Of a stretch of DNA of 64,000 bases, positions 55,321-62,802 are shown in pieces. How positions within the stretch are numbered: position 1 is the first letter of the stretch; the number at the start of each line of letters is the position of its first letter. A program made the position numbers and the translations under genes. Source of the DNA: a bacterium (GTDB lineage: Bacteria > UBA10199 > DSSB01); NCBI GenBank assembly GCA_035281585.1, contig DATEDP010000070.1:1-64000 (forward strand). Direction: 5' to 3'. Below the pieces are notes generated by a model. That model was not told where the DNA came from. It did not search any database and saw nothing but the letters and a program-made list of their open reading frames with translations.

Positions 55321-56676
55321 TCAACCGATCAGCTTTTTGACCAGCTTGAGCTTGGCGCTTGAATAGGGCGGGTAGCGAACAGGCACGTCGACCCAGGTCG
55401 AGCGCTTGAGCACGCTGCGGGGGTGGGAAAAAGCTTCGAAGCTCTTGCGGCCGTGATAGGCGCCGAAGCCGCTGGCCCCGATGCCGCCGAAGGGCAGGTC
55501 GGTGGCGGCGAAATGGGCGATGGCGTCGTTGACGCAGCCGCCGCCGAAGGAAACCGAACCGAGGACCTTTGCCTCGACCGGGGCCTTCTCGGTGAAAAGA
55601 TAGAGGGCCAGGGGACGGGGCCGGCGGCGCACTTGGTCGAGGGCCTGGTCCAAATCCTCGAAGGGGAGAATCGGCAGGATCGGTCCGAAGATTTCCTCCT
55701 CCATCACGGCCGAGCTTGGCGCCGGGGCTTCGAGCAAGGTCGGCTCGATGTAGAGATCGGCGGCATCGCTGCGGCCGCCGCTGAGGATCTTTCCTTCCTT
55801 CAGATAGGCGCTGAGCCGCCGGAAATGGGCTTCGTTGACGATCCGGGCATAGTCCGGGCTTTTCTGAGGGTTCTCGCCGAAAAATTTTCGGATCTGGCCT
55901 TTCATCTTTTCCACTAAGGGACCGAGCAGCTTGGCCTCGACTAAAACGTAATCGGGCGCGATGCAAGTTTGGCCGGCATTGAAGAACTTCCCCCAAACGA
56001 TGCGCTTGGCGGCCTTGTCGAGCTTGGCGCTGGCCTCGACGAGGCAGGGGCTCTTGCCACCCAGCTCCAAGGTCAGCGGGGTGAGATTTTTCGCCGCCGC
56101 TTCCATGACGACTTTTCCGACCCGGGTCGAGCCGGTGAAGAAGATGTAATCGAAGGGTTGCGCCAGCAGCTCTTGGGTCGCTTCGACTCCGCCCTCGACG
56201 ACGCTGAGGAATTCGGGCGAGAAATTTTCGGAAATCAATTTCTTGATCAGGGCCGAGGTGTGGGGCGCCATTTCCGAGGGCTTGATCACGGCGGTGTTGC
56301 CGGCGGCGATGGCGCCGGCCAAAGGGCTCAAGGCCAAGTCGAGCGGATAATTCCAGGGGCTGATGATCAGGACGGTTCCGTAGGGCTCGCGGGTGATCTG
56401 GGCCGAGGAAGGCCAAAAGGCCAGGGGCAAGGCCGGCTCCTCGGGCTGACTCCAAACCCGAAGCTGGCCGCGGATGAGCTTGAGGTCCTCGAGGATGAGT
56501 CCGAGCTCGCTGACATAGGCCTCGAAGGTCGGCTTGCGCAGGTCGCGGCGCAAAGCTTCGTAGACGTCTTTCTCGGCAAAGCGCAAAACCTTGATCAGCT
56601 TGTCGATGGCTTTGAGCCGGAACTCCAAATCCCGAGTGGCGCCGCTCAAGAAAAATTCGCGTTGGGCTTGGATCAT
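55321..56676 (-). CDS. Aldehyde dehydrogenase (class 3 / YwdH type)
   Basis: 451 aa NAD(P)-dependent aldehyde oxidation enzyme. Signatures are IISPWNYPLDLALSPL, FTGSTRVGKVVMEAAA, the general-base glutamate in LELGGKSPC, and the catalytic cysteine in GQTCIAPDY. The class 3 features are the short N-terminus and the FGGIGASGFGAYHGRKSFEA C-terminal part. ATG 56676 (MIQAQREFF) is chosen over the longer TTG frame; neither has a clear ribosome site. It is divergent from the next gene with only 29 nt between start codons. The substrate is probably a fatty or aromatic aldehyde. Confidence 0.92.
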   Translation of the reverse strand: MIQAQREFFLSGATRDLEFRLKAIDKLIKVLRFAEKDVYEALRRDLRKPTFEAYVSELGLILEDLKLIRGQLRVWSQPEEPALPLAFWPSSAQITREPYGTVLIISPWNYPLDLALSPLAGAIAAGNTAVIKPSEMAPHTSALIKKLISENFSPEFLSVVEGGVEATQELLAQPFDYIFFTGSTRVGKVVMEAAAKNLTPLTLELGGKSPCLVEASAKLDKAAKRIVWGKFFNAGQTCIAPDYVLVEAKLLGPLVEKMKGQIRKFFGENPQKSPDYARIVNEAHFRRLSAYLKEGKILSGGRSDAADLYIEPTLLEAPAPSSAVMEEEIFGPILPILPFEDLDQALDQVRRRPRPLALYLFTEKAPVEAKVLGSVSFGGGCVNDAIAHFAATDLPFGGIGASGFGAYHGRKSFEAFSHPRSVLKRSTWVDVPVRYPPYSSAKLKLVKKLIG

Positions 56677-56705
56677 GGGGAGGATTCTGGCATTAGAAGC
56701 CGAGG

Positions 56706-56963
56706 ATGCCAACCAATTACCAAATCCGAGTCCACACCGCCGACGGCCGCCAAATCTGGTGGAAAAAGCAGGGCCAAATCGCCCTCCTGCCCGAGGAGCT
56801 GGCCGACACTTGGGTCAGCAAATTCCGGCCCGACCTCTGGGAGATCAGCCCCGAGGGCGAGATGATCGGCGTCGGCCGGGGAGCCGTCGGCCTCAAAATA
56901 TTGAAGGTCGAAAAGGTGCCGGCAGTTCCCCCCTTTGAAAAAGGGGGGCAGGGGGGATTTTAA
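56706..56963 (+). CDS. Small hypothetical protein with repeat-derived C-terminus
   Basis: 85 aa, not recognised. The unique part (residues 1-74) is MPTNYQIRVHTADGRQIWWK, then a helical region with SKFRPDLWEISPEGEMIGV. The last 12 residues (VPPFEKGGQGGF) are the translation of a dispersed inverted repeat, so the original C-terminus has probably been replaced. It starts 29 nt from the aldehyde dehydrogenase start in divergent orientation. Confidence 0.5.
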   Translation: MPTNYQIRVHTADGRQIWWKKQGQIALLPEELADTWVSKFRPDLWEISPEGEMIGVGRGAVGLKILKVEKVPAVPPFEKGGQGGF

Positions 56964-57050
56964 AGACGTGGCAGGTGCCTAAACCTGCATTGGTATTCAT
57001 GCGACCGCTTCAAATCCCCCCTTGGTCCCCCCTTTTTCAAAGGGGGGAAC
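56925..57050. repeat. Dispersed inverted repeat, GTTCCCCCCTTTG family, copy 1
   Basis: 126 bp with matching ends: GTTCCCCCCTTTGAAAAAGG at the left and CTTTTTCAAAGGGGGGAAC at the right, with inner GGGGGGATTT/AAATCCCCCC blocks. It overlaps the end of the 85 aa gene. Near-identical elements lie at 57590 and 61870. It resembles a small non-autonomous mobile element; no transposase is present. Confidence 0.8.
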
Positions 57051-57640
57051 TAGAAAGCGGAGTTCGGCTCCTTCAGAAAAGCCTCTTCCTCCGGCGTCGA
57101 TTCTCGTCCCAAGATTTTATTGCGATGCGGAAAGCGGCCGAAGCGCTCGATGATCTGGGCGTGGCCCCGGGCGTAGTCCAAATTCTCGCCCTGCCCCAGG
57201 CTCCCGAAAGCCTGCAGGGCTTGAGCCTGGATCTCCCGGTCTTCCGAATGCTCCATCGGCATGTAGAAAAAGATCCTTTGCTCCGGCCGGAGCCTTTGGT
57301 CGAAGCCGCGGCGCTGGCCCTCCAAGCTCGCCGCCAATGCGAGGCGGTCTTGAGCGAAGGCTTGGGGGCTATCGCGGTAAATATTTCGCGAAAATTGGTC
57401 GAGCAGCAGGATGTAGGCCAGGCAGCTTTCGGGCTCCTCGCGCCAGGAGTCGAGCTCGCCCCGAGCCGCCGCCCGCAGAGTCGGCTCGAAGCGGCGGCGA
57501 ATCTCCCCGTCGAAGGCCGGATCTTTCGACCACCACTTGTCGGCGGCCTCGCCCCACCAGAAATCCAGGATGTCGCGTGGGCTCTTGATGCCCCCCTTTG
57601 AAAAAGGGGGGTTGGGGGGATTTTGCGGAGCCTGTTCCAC
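57050..57640 (-). CDS. DUF924 family protein with repeat-derived N-terminus
   Basis: 196 aa. The family signatures are ILDFWWGEAADKWWSKDPAF, LAYILLLDQFSRNIYRDSPQ, FAQDRLAL, FFYMPMEHSEDREIQAQ and ERFGRFPHRNKILGRESTPE. DUF924 proteins are small, helical, TPR-like and of unknown function. The first residues after the GTG (MEQAPQNPPNPPFSKGG) come from the adjacent dispersed repeat, and no ribosome site precedes that GTG. The native start was probably lost or overwritten, with the conserved region beginning at about residue 20. Confidence 0.8.
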   Translation of the reverse strand: MEQAPQNPPNPPFSKGGIKSPRDILDFWWGEAADKWWSKDPAFDGEIRRRFEPTLRAAARGELDSWREEPESCLAYILLLDQFSRNIYRDSPQAFAQDRLALAASLEGQRRGFDQRLRPEQRIFFYMPMEHSEDREIQAQALQAFGSLGQGENLDYARGHAQIIERFGRFPHRNKILGRESTPEEEAFLKEPNSAF

Positions 57641-57709
57641 GGAAAGAGTTTAGGCGTTCTGCCGCAATTTTTAAATCCCCCCCTGCCCCCCTTTTTCAAA
57701 GGGGGGAAC
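57590..57709. repeat. Dispersed inverted repeat, GTTCCCCCCTTTG family, copy 2
   Basis: About 120 bp, same ends as copy 1 (left CCCCCCTTTGAAAAAGG, right CTTTTTCAAAGGGGGGAAC). It encodes the start of the DUF924 gene on one side and the end of the FemAB-like gene on the other. Confidence 0.8.
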
Positions 57710-58849
57710 ATCCGGTCCCGTTTTGTAACTGCCGTGTTCGGTGGCGTAGTCCAGCTCGGCCTGCACCGCCCGGCTCTCTTCCCGGATATAGTGGGCGATG
57801 GCCTGGCGGAATTGAGGATGCTCGATCCAATGGGCGCTGTGGATCGGCTCGGGATCGAAACCGCGGAAGATTTTGTGCGGCACCCCGGCGCCGGCGTCCA
57901 TCTCGCGGAGCCCTTGGGCGATGGCGAAGTCGATCCCCCGATAATAGGCCAGCTCGAAGTGGAGGTTGGCGTAATCGCGCAGCGAACCCCAATAGCGGCC
58001 GAAGAGGCTTTGACCCTTGCGGTAGTGGATCGCCCCGGCCACCCAGCGCCGGCCCTCCCGGGCCATGGCGAAGACCAAGTTGTCGCGCATCCGGCCATGG
58101 ACTTCCTCGAAGAATTCCCGGTTCAAATAGGGCGTGCAAAATTTCTTGTGGAAGGTCACCGCATAGAAATCGTGCATCGCGGCGACTTCCTCGGCGCCGA
58201 TCTCCCCGCCGCTCAAGGTGACGATCTCCAGCGGCAGCTCGGCGACTCGCCGGCGCTCGCGGGCGATTTGGAGCCGGCGCTTTCGCTTCAAGGCCTGGAG
58301 AAAATCCTCGAAGCTCCGGTAGCCCCGGTTGCGCCAGCGAAACTGATAGCCCCGGCGAATCATCGCGCCGGCCCGCTCGAAGTCGGTGATCTCCTCGGGG
58401 CTGAGATAAAGGAAGTGGACACCGCTCCCCCCAATCCGTCGATTTTCATCGAGCGCGGCCGCGATCAAGGCCGGGGCGAGCTCGGCCCTTTCGGCCTGGG
58501 GGTGGATCAACAGCTTGGGACCGGTGACCGGGGTGAAGGGGCTGGCCGACAGCAGCTTCGGGTAATAAGCCAAGCCGTTCCGGTGGTAGGCCCGAGCCCA
58601 GGCGAAATCGAAAATGAATTCGCCGTCGCTGTTAGTCTTGATATATAGATAGGTTGCGGCCGAAAGCCGCGAGCCCTCGCGGATCGTCAGATAGAGCGGA
58701 ATCCATCCCGCCGCCTCGCCGACGCAGCCGGTCCGCTCCATCGCCGACAAATAATCGTAGGACGCGAAGGGAAAATCTCCGCTTTCCAGCGCGTCCCAAT
58801 CTTCGCGCTTGAGATCGCCCAGCGAGTGATGGATGCTGATTTCGGCCAT
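57671..58849 (-). CDS. FemAB/GNAT-like family protein (PF04339 type)
   Basis: 392 aa. It resembles the FemAB-like acyltransferases formerly called DUF482: FPFASYDYLSAMERTGCVGE near the start, WIPLYLTIREGSRLSAATYL, FDFAWARAYHRNGLAYYPKL, AGAGVPHKIFRGFDPEPIHS and SAHWIEHPQFRQAIAHYI. It is likely a cytoplasmic acyl or aminoacyl transferase of unknown substrate. The final residues (PPFEKGGQGGI) are the translated dispersed repeat. Start 58849 (MAEIS) is preferred; its ATG overlaps on the other strand the ATG of the next gene. The frame could extend to a GTG at 58861. Confidence 0.85.
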   Translation of the reverse strand: MAEISIHHSLGDLKREDWDALESGDFPFASYDYLSAMERTGCVGEAAGWIPLYLTIREGSRLSAATYLYIKTNSDGEFIFDFAWARAYHRNGLAYYPKLLSASPFTPVTGPKLLIHPQAERAELAPALIAAALDENRRIGGSGVHFLYLSPEEITDFERAGAMIRRGYQFRWRNRGYRSFEDFLQALKRKRRLQIARERRRVAELPLEIVTLSGGEIGAEEVAAMHDFYAVTFHKKFCTPYLNREFFEEVHGRMRDNLVFAMAREGRRWVAGAIHYRKGQSLFGRYWGSLRDYANLHFELAYYRGIDFAIAQGLREMDAGAGVPHKIFRGFDPEPIHSAHWIEHPQFRQAIAHYIREESRAVQAELDYATEHGSYKTGPDVPPFEKGGQGGI

Positions 58850-59888
58850 GGATCCTATCACTCAAGGTGCCCTCGGCGGAGCCGCCGCGCAAGCCATCTT
58901 TTACCGCCGGGTCAGTCCCGCGATCACTTGGGCCGGCATCTTGGGCGGAATGGCGCCGGACCTCGACGTCTTCATCCGCTCCAACGCCGATCCGCTGCTC
59001 TTCCTGGTTTATCACCGCAGCTTCACTCACAGCCTGGCCTTCATCCCTTTCGGCGGCGCCGCGGTCGGTCTCTTGATCTGGCTGCTGCTCGGCCGCCGCC
59101 ACCGGCTGCGCGACCTGATGTTGGCGGCCATCGCCGGCTTCGCCACCCACGGCCTCCTCGACGCCTGCACGACCTACGGCACCCTGCTCTTCTGGCCCTT
59201 CTCCCATCGCCGGATTTCCTGGGACTTCATCTCGATCATCGATCCGATCTACACGGCGATCCTCATCGCGGGAGTCATCTATGCCGCGGCCCTCCGCCGG
59301 GGCCGGCCGGCCCTCCTCGCCCTGATTCTCTCGACCGCCTATATGGGCCTCGGCGCCTGGCAGCATCATCGGGCCCTCCAATTTCAAAAAGACATCGCCA
59401 TCGCCCGGGGCCATCGAGCCGTCGAGGGCCGAGCCATGCCGACCTTCGCCAACCTGCTGGTCTGGCGCTCGGTCTACCGGAGCGACGGCCGTCTTTATGT
59501 CGACGCTCTCCGCATCGGTGCCGCCGGCAAGCTCTATTGGGAAGGCGGATCCCTGCCCCGCCTCGACCCGGCTCAATTGAATCCGGCGCCACCGCCGGGC
59601 AGCCTTTTGCAACAGGATTTGGAAACCTTCGAGTGGTTCGCCGAGGGCTACACCGCCATCTTGAAACAGCAGCCCTGGGAGCTCGCCGACCTCCGGTTCT
59701 CGGCCCTGGCCAATGGCACTCAACCGCTGTGGGGAATTCGCTTCGACACCGTCGAGCCCCATCGTCACGTCGAGCGCTTGCGTTTTCCTTGGGCCCGCGG
59801 GCCCGGATTCACCGCGCTGGGCGGCATGATCCGCGGCACCTGGCCGGAGGGCCGTCCACCGCCGAAACCTTTTGAAAAAGCTGAATAA
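58848..59888 (+). CDS. YdjM/YbcI-type membrane metal-dependent hydrolase
   Basis: 346 aa inner-membrane protein of the family of LexA-regulated YdjM-like proteins, predicted metal-dependent hydrolases. Signatures are DPITQGALGGAAAQA, GGMAPDLDVFIRS, YHRSFTHSLAFIPFGG and HGLLDACTTYGTLLFWPF, which supply the conserved His and Asp residues. Hydrophobic helices include VGLLIWLLLG and IYTAILIAGVIYAAAL. The C-terminal 150 residues are soluble. The start at 58848 aligns with the family; an ATG at 58833 is also possible. No LexA box was recognised. Confidence 0.88.
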   Translation: MDPITQGALGGAAAQAIFYRRVSPAITWAGILGGMAPDLDVFIRSNADPLLFLVYHRSFTHSLAFIPFGGAAVGLLIWLLLGRRHRLRDLMLAAIAGFATHGLLDACTTYGTLLFWPFSHRRISWDFISIIDPIYTAILIAGVIYAAALRRGRPALLALILSTAYMGLGAWQHHRALQFQKDIAIARGHRAVEGRAMPTFANLLVWRSVYRSDGRLYVDALRIGAAGKLYWEGGSLPRLDPAQLNPAPPPGSLLQQDLETFEWFAEGYTAILKQQPWELADLRFSALANGTQPLWGIRFDTVEPHRHVERLRFPWARGPGFTALGGMIRGTWPEGRPPPKPFEKAE

Positions 59889-59930
59889 AATGATTGAACC
59901 GAAGGGCCCGGCGTGATTACATGGTCCCCT

Positions 59931-60200
59931 ATGTTGAAACAGGCTCCCGCGGAGATTCAATCCGCCTTCGAAGATTATCTGACTAGCGCCAATAAACTGG
60001 TGCCCGATCCCAAGGACGACGCCAAGTTCTTCAAATTCTTGATCCTCCTCCATCAGAAGAACGTCGCGGTCGAATCGGTCGAGATTTACGAGCTGCTCGA
60101 ATCCCGCGGTTTCGACGAGGCCATGCAAGACCACCTGGTCATCTTGCTCGAGGGTGGCCGCGAGCTGCTCAAAGAGTACGACAAAGCGCTCGGCCGCTAA
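59931..60200 (+). CDS. Small helical hypothetical protein, 89 aa
   Basis: Soluble, helical and acidic, with sequence blocks APAEIQSAFEDYLTSANKLV, DAKFFKFLILLHQKNVAVES and LVILLEGGRELLKEYDKALG. No domain is recognised and there is no signal or membrane segment. ATG 59931 is used; a GTG at 59913 would add six residues. It follows the YdjM-type gene on the same strand by 42 nt. Confidence 0.6.
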   Translation: MLKQAPAEIQSAFEDYLTSANKLVPDPKDDAKFFKFLILLHQKNVAVESVEIYELLESRGFDEAMQDHLVILLEGGRELLKEYDKALGR

Positions 60201-60209
60201 TTTACCAAG

Positions 60210-60279
60210 GTAGCAAGGGCCTTTAGGCCCGCTCTTCTTTCTCTCCAACGCGCAAAACGGGGCTAAAGCCCCTTTCTAC
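60210..60279. repeat. Dispersed inverted repeat, GTAGCAAGGGCC variant
   Basis: 70 bp with ends GTAGCAAGGGCCTTTAGGCCC and GGGGCTAAAGCCCCTTTCTAC. It is similar in design to the GTAGGGGC elements. The right end supplies the last codons and stop (RKGL, TAG) of the FAD-dependent dehydrogenase. Confidence 0.55.
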
Positions 60280-61825
60280 AGTTTTTCTTTATCCAGGCTA
60301 GAGCCGCCTTCATCCCATCCACCGCCGCGCTGGTGATCCCGCCGGCGTATCCCGGCCCTTCGCCGCAGGGAAACAGGTCCTTCACGGTGAGGGACTCCAT
60401 CGTCTCGGGGTCCCGCGGAATGCGCAGGGGCGAAGAAGTCCGCGATTCCACCGCGTGAAGCAGGGCCTCGGCCTGAGCGAAGCCGGGGCGGCGGCTCTCC
60501 AAATCCTGAAAACCGCGGCGCAGCGAGGCGACGATCCAATCGGGCAAGAGCTTGGAGAGGTCGGCGGCGACCACCCCCGAGGGGCAGCTTGATCTCACCG
60601 AGATCTTGCCTTCGCGGCCAGCCATGAAATCGCCCAAATGCTGAGCCGGAATTCTCCGCTCCTCACCCCGGCTCCGGCTGGCTTCGAAGACCCGGCGCTC
60701 GATCGCGGCCTGAAAATCCTTCAGCCGAAAGACTTCTTCTCCCGGCACTTTCTCGGCCGGAACCGTGCAAACCACCGCCGCGTTGGCCCAGGGCGAATTG
60801 CGGTGGTAGTTGCTCATGCCGTTGACCACGATGCCGCTCGGATCGGTCGAGCTCGAGATCACGTAGCCGCCGGGACACATGCAAAAGGTGTAAACGCCGA
60901 GCTGGGCCTCGATCCCCTGGCTTTGCCATTTGTATTGGGCGGTTTCCAGGCCCGGCAAGTCGCAATGCTCGCCGTATTGCCAGCGGTCGATGGCGCGCTG
61001 AGGATGCTCGATCCGCAAACCCAAGGCGAAGGGCTTGGGCTCGAAGCCGACCCCTTGCTCGCGGAGCCGGAGGAAGAAATCGCCGGCGCTGTGGCCGCAG
61101 GCAAGGATGAGCCCGGCTCCATCGACGATCGAGCCGTCGCCGAGGCGAACGCCCCGCACCCGCCCCCCTTCCAATTCGAGCGCCTCGACCCGGTTCCCGA
61201 AGCGCAGCTCGGCGCCGCGGGCGATCAGGTCATCGCTCATCCGCTTGATGACCTCGCGGATCAAATTGCTGCCGACGTGGGGATTGTAGACATAGGAAAT
61301 CTCGGACGGCGCGCCGTAATCGACCAAGGCCTGCATCACTCGCGGGATCAGCGGGCTCTTGATCCGGGTGATGAGCTTGCCGTCGCTGAAGGTCCCGGCT
61401 CCGCCCTCGCCGTTGCAGACATTGCTGTCGGGATCGAGCTCGCCCTTCCGCCAATAGCGGCTGATCTTGAGCATCCGGCCATGGGTCCGCTCGCCGCGCT
61501 CGAAGAGGATGGGCTTGATGCCGTGGGCCAGGAAGGTCCAAGCCGCGAAGAGCCCGGCCGGGCCGGCGCCGAGGATGAGCGGTGGCGGGTCCCGCCAGTC
61601 GAATCGGGGAAAGGGCTCGAAGCTTTTTTCGGGCTCTTCGCCGGCAAAATAGATTTCCAGCGAATAGACCCAGGCCAAACGCCCGCGCTGGCGGGCGTCG
61701 AGGCTGCGCTTCAAGACGCGGATCTGCTGGATTTGACCGGGATCGAGACCGAGTCGATCCGCCACCGCCGCGCGGAGGTCGGGGGCGGGCTCGTAGGGTA
61801 GGCGAAAATCTTGGATCTTCTTCAT
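60263..61825 (-). CDS. FAD-dependent dehydrogenase (COG2509 type)
   Basis: 520 aa flavoprotein of the uncharacterised FAD-dependent dehydrogenase group. Signatures are the Rossmann motif LILGAGPAGLFAAWTFLAHG near residue 83, the hallmark GEGGAGTFSDGKLITRIKS near 140, and CGHSAGDFFLRL near 245. The C-terminal part has GEGPGYAGGITSAAVDGMKA, the usual final FAD-contacting motif. The physiological substrate of the family is not known. ATG 61825 (MKKIQDFRLPY) is chosen over the longer GTG-like frame. The last residues RKGL and the TAG stop lie in a dispersed repeat. It stands alone; the 89 aa gene is convergent. Confidence 0.9.
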   Translation of the reverse strand: MKKIQDFRLPYEPAPDLRAAVADRLGLDPGQIQQIRVLKRSLDARQRGRLAWVYSLEIYFAGEEPEKSFEPFPRFDWRDPPPLILGAGPAGLFAAWTFLAHGIKPILFERGERTHGRMLKISRYWRKGELDPDSNVCNGEGGAGTFSDGKLITRIKSPLIPRVMQALVDYGAPSEISYVYNPHVGSNLIREVIKRMSDDLIARGAELRFGNRVEALELEGGRVRGVRLGDGSIVDGAGLILACGHSAGDFFLRLREQGVGFEPKPFALGLRIEHPQRAIDRWQYGEHCDLPGLETAQYKWQSQGIEAQLGVYTFCMCPGGYVISSSTDPSGIVVNGMSNYHRNSPWANAAVVCTVPAEKVPGEEVFRLKDFQAAIERRVFEASRSRGEERRIPAQHLGDFMAGREGKISVRSSCPSGVVAADLSKLLPDWIVASLRRGFQDLESRRPGFAQAEALLHAVESRTSSPLRIPRDPETMESLTVKDLFPCGEGPGYAGGITSAAVDGMKAALAWIKKNCRKGL

Positions 61826-61869
61826 GAGCTGGGATGGCCGCGATTTAGGCGGCAATCAAGGGAAAGGAT

Positions 61870-61992
61870 ACCCCCCTTTGAAAAAGGGGGGAAGGGGGAT
61901 TTAAAAGCCGTCGAGCATTGAAAACGGTATTTCTGAATACAAGCCGCCGCTTCAAATCCCCCCTGCCCCCCCTTTTTCAAAGGGGGGGGAAT
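61870..61992. repeat. Dispersed inverted repeat, GTTCCCCCCTTTG family, copy 3
   Basis: About 120 bp. Left CCCCCCTTTGAAAAAGG and right CTTTTTCAAAGGGGGGG ends match copies 1 and 2. It lies between the FAD-dependent dehydrogenase start and the end of the TetR gene, and does not reach either coding region. Confidence 0.75.
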
Positions 61993-61997
61993 TTTGG

Positions 61998-62666
61998 CTA
62001 CTTCTTGCCGACTACCTTGGCCACGCTCTCTTCATCGAGGGTCTTCAGGATGTTCTGCACATGGGGCCGCAGCGCCGGGCTGATGATGCCGTTGATGACG
62101 AAGGTGTAGATCTCGCGCTCGATCTCGGCCGCGCTGGGCCGGTCGGTGCCCAGGACGTATTGGTAGAAAACTTCCTTGATGCTGCCCAAAACGCCGACCG
62201 CCAGGACGTGCACATCGGCCTCGCGGACGAAGCCCATCTTCTGGCCCTGCTTCAAGCCGCGGCGCAGGTAGTCGAGGATCAACTCGTAAAATTGGCGGAT
62301 CTGGGTGTCGAACTCCGAGTCCAAGCCGACCGCGTCGCTGAACACCAATTTGATGTAGAGCGGATTTTTGAGCAGCAAGGCGGTGACCCGGCGAAGGTTG
62401 CCCAGGATCTGGCGGGGAATTTCCTCGACGGCATGGAGCGGCAGGGCCTGGATCTGCTGGGCCAAGTCGCCGAAGATCTTGGCGATGATCGCGGTGAAGA
62501 TTTCGCGCTTGCCGTCGAAGTAGAGATAGAAGGTGCCGCGGGCGACCTTGGCCTGGGCGATGATGTCCGAGACCTGGGTGTCGTGGTAGCCCTTCTTGCC
62601 GAAGGCGCTCAGCGCGGCTTCCATCAGCTGGAGCCGCCGATGCTCTTTGTCCAAATGCTGGCCCAT
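61998..62666 (-). CDS. TetR-family transcriptional regulator
   Basis: 222 aa. The N-terminal helix-turn-helix domain (ALSAFGKKGYHDTQVSDIIA and AKVARGTFYLYFDGKREIFT) is canonical for TetR. The C-terminal helical domain resembles FadR/YsiA-type fatty-acid regulators, but the ligand is not predictable. ATG 62666 is preferred over the longer frame to 62714, which would add a basic extension. The divergent gene starts at 62803, and a perfect 14-nt palindrome lies between them, so this protein probably represses both genes. Confidence 0.92.
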   Translation of the reverse strand: MGQHLDKEHRRLQLMEAALSAFGKKGYHDTQVSDIIAQAKVARGTFYLYFDGKREIFTAIIAKIFGDLAQQIQALPLHAVEEIPRQILGNLRRVTALLLKNPLYIKLVFSDAVGLDSEFDTQIRQFYELILDYLRRGLKQGQKMGFVREADVHVLAVGVLGSIKEVFYQYVLGTDRPSAAEIEREIYTFVINGIISPALRPHVQNILKTLDEESVAKVVGKK

Positions 62667-62721
62667 GGACCCTAAAAAGCGCAAATCCTTGAAAAAGCAA
62701 AGCTTTTTTTGCACAACTTAA

Positions 62722-62735
62722 ACTGACATGTCAGT
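62722..62735. promoter_or_regulatory. Perfect palindromic operator, likely TetR binding site
   Basis: ACTGACATGTCAGT is a perfect 14-bp palindrome 56 nt upstream of the TetR start and 67 nt upstream of the oxidase gene start. TetR-family operators of GAC/GTC type have this form. The link is by position. Confidence 0.7.
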
Positions 62736-62802
62736 CTAATTTTAGCTTGTTTTTCGCTCGGAAACAGGCTTATCTGCCTCCACTAAAGAATGAGGAGGCG
62801 TC

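Noticed and set aside
56925..61992. The three CCCCCCTTTG elements considered as insertion sequences
   Set aside because: They are about 120 bp, have no open frame and no transposase nearby, so they are at most non-autonomous elements.
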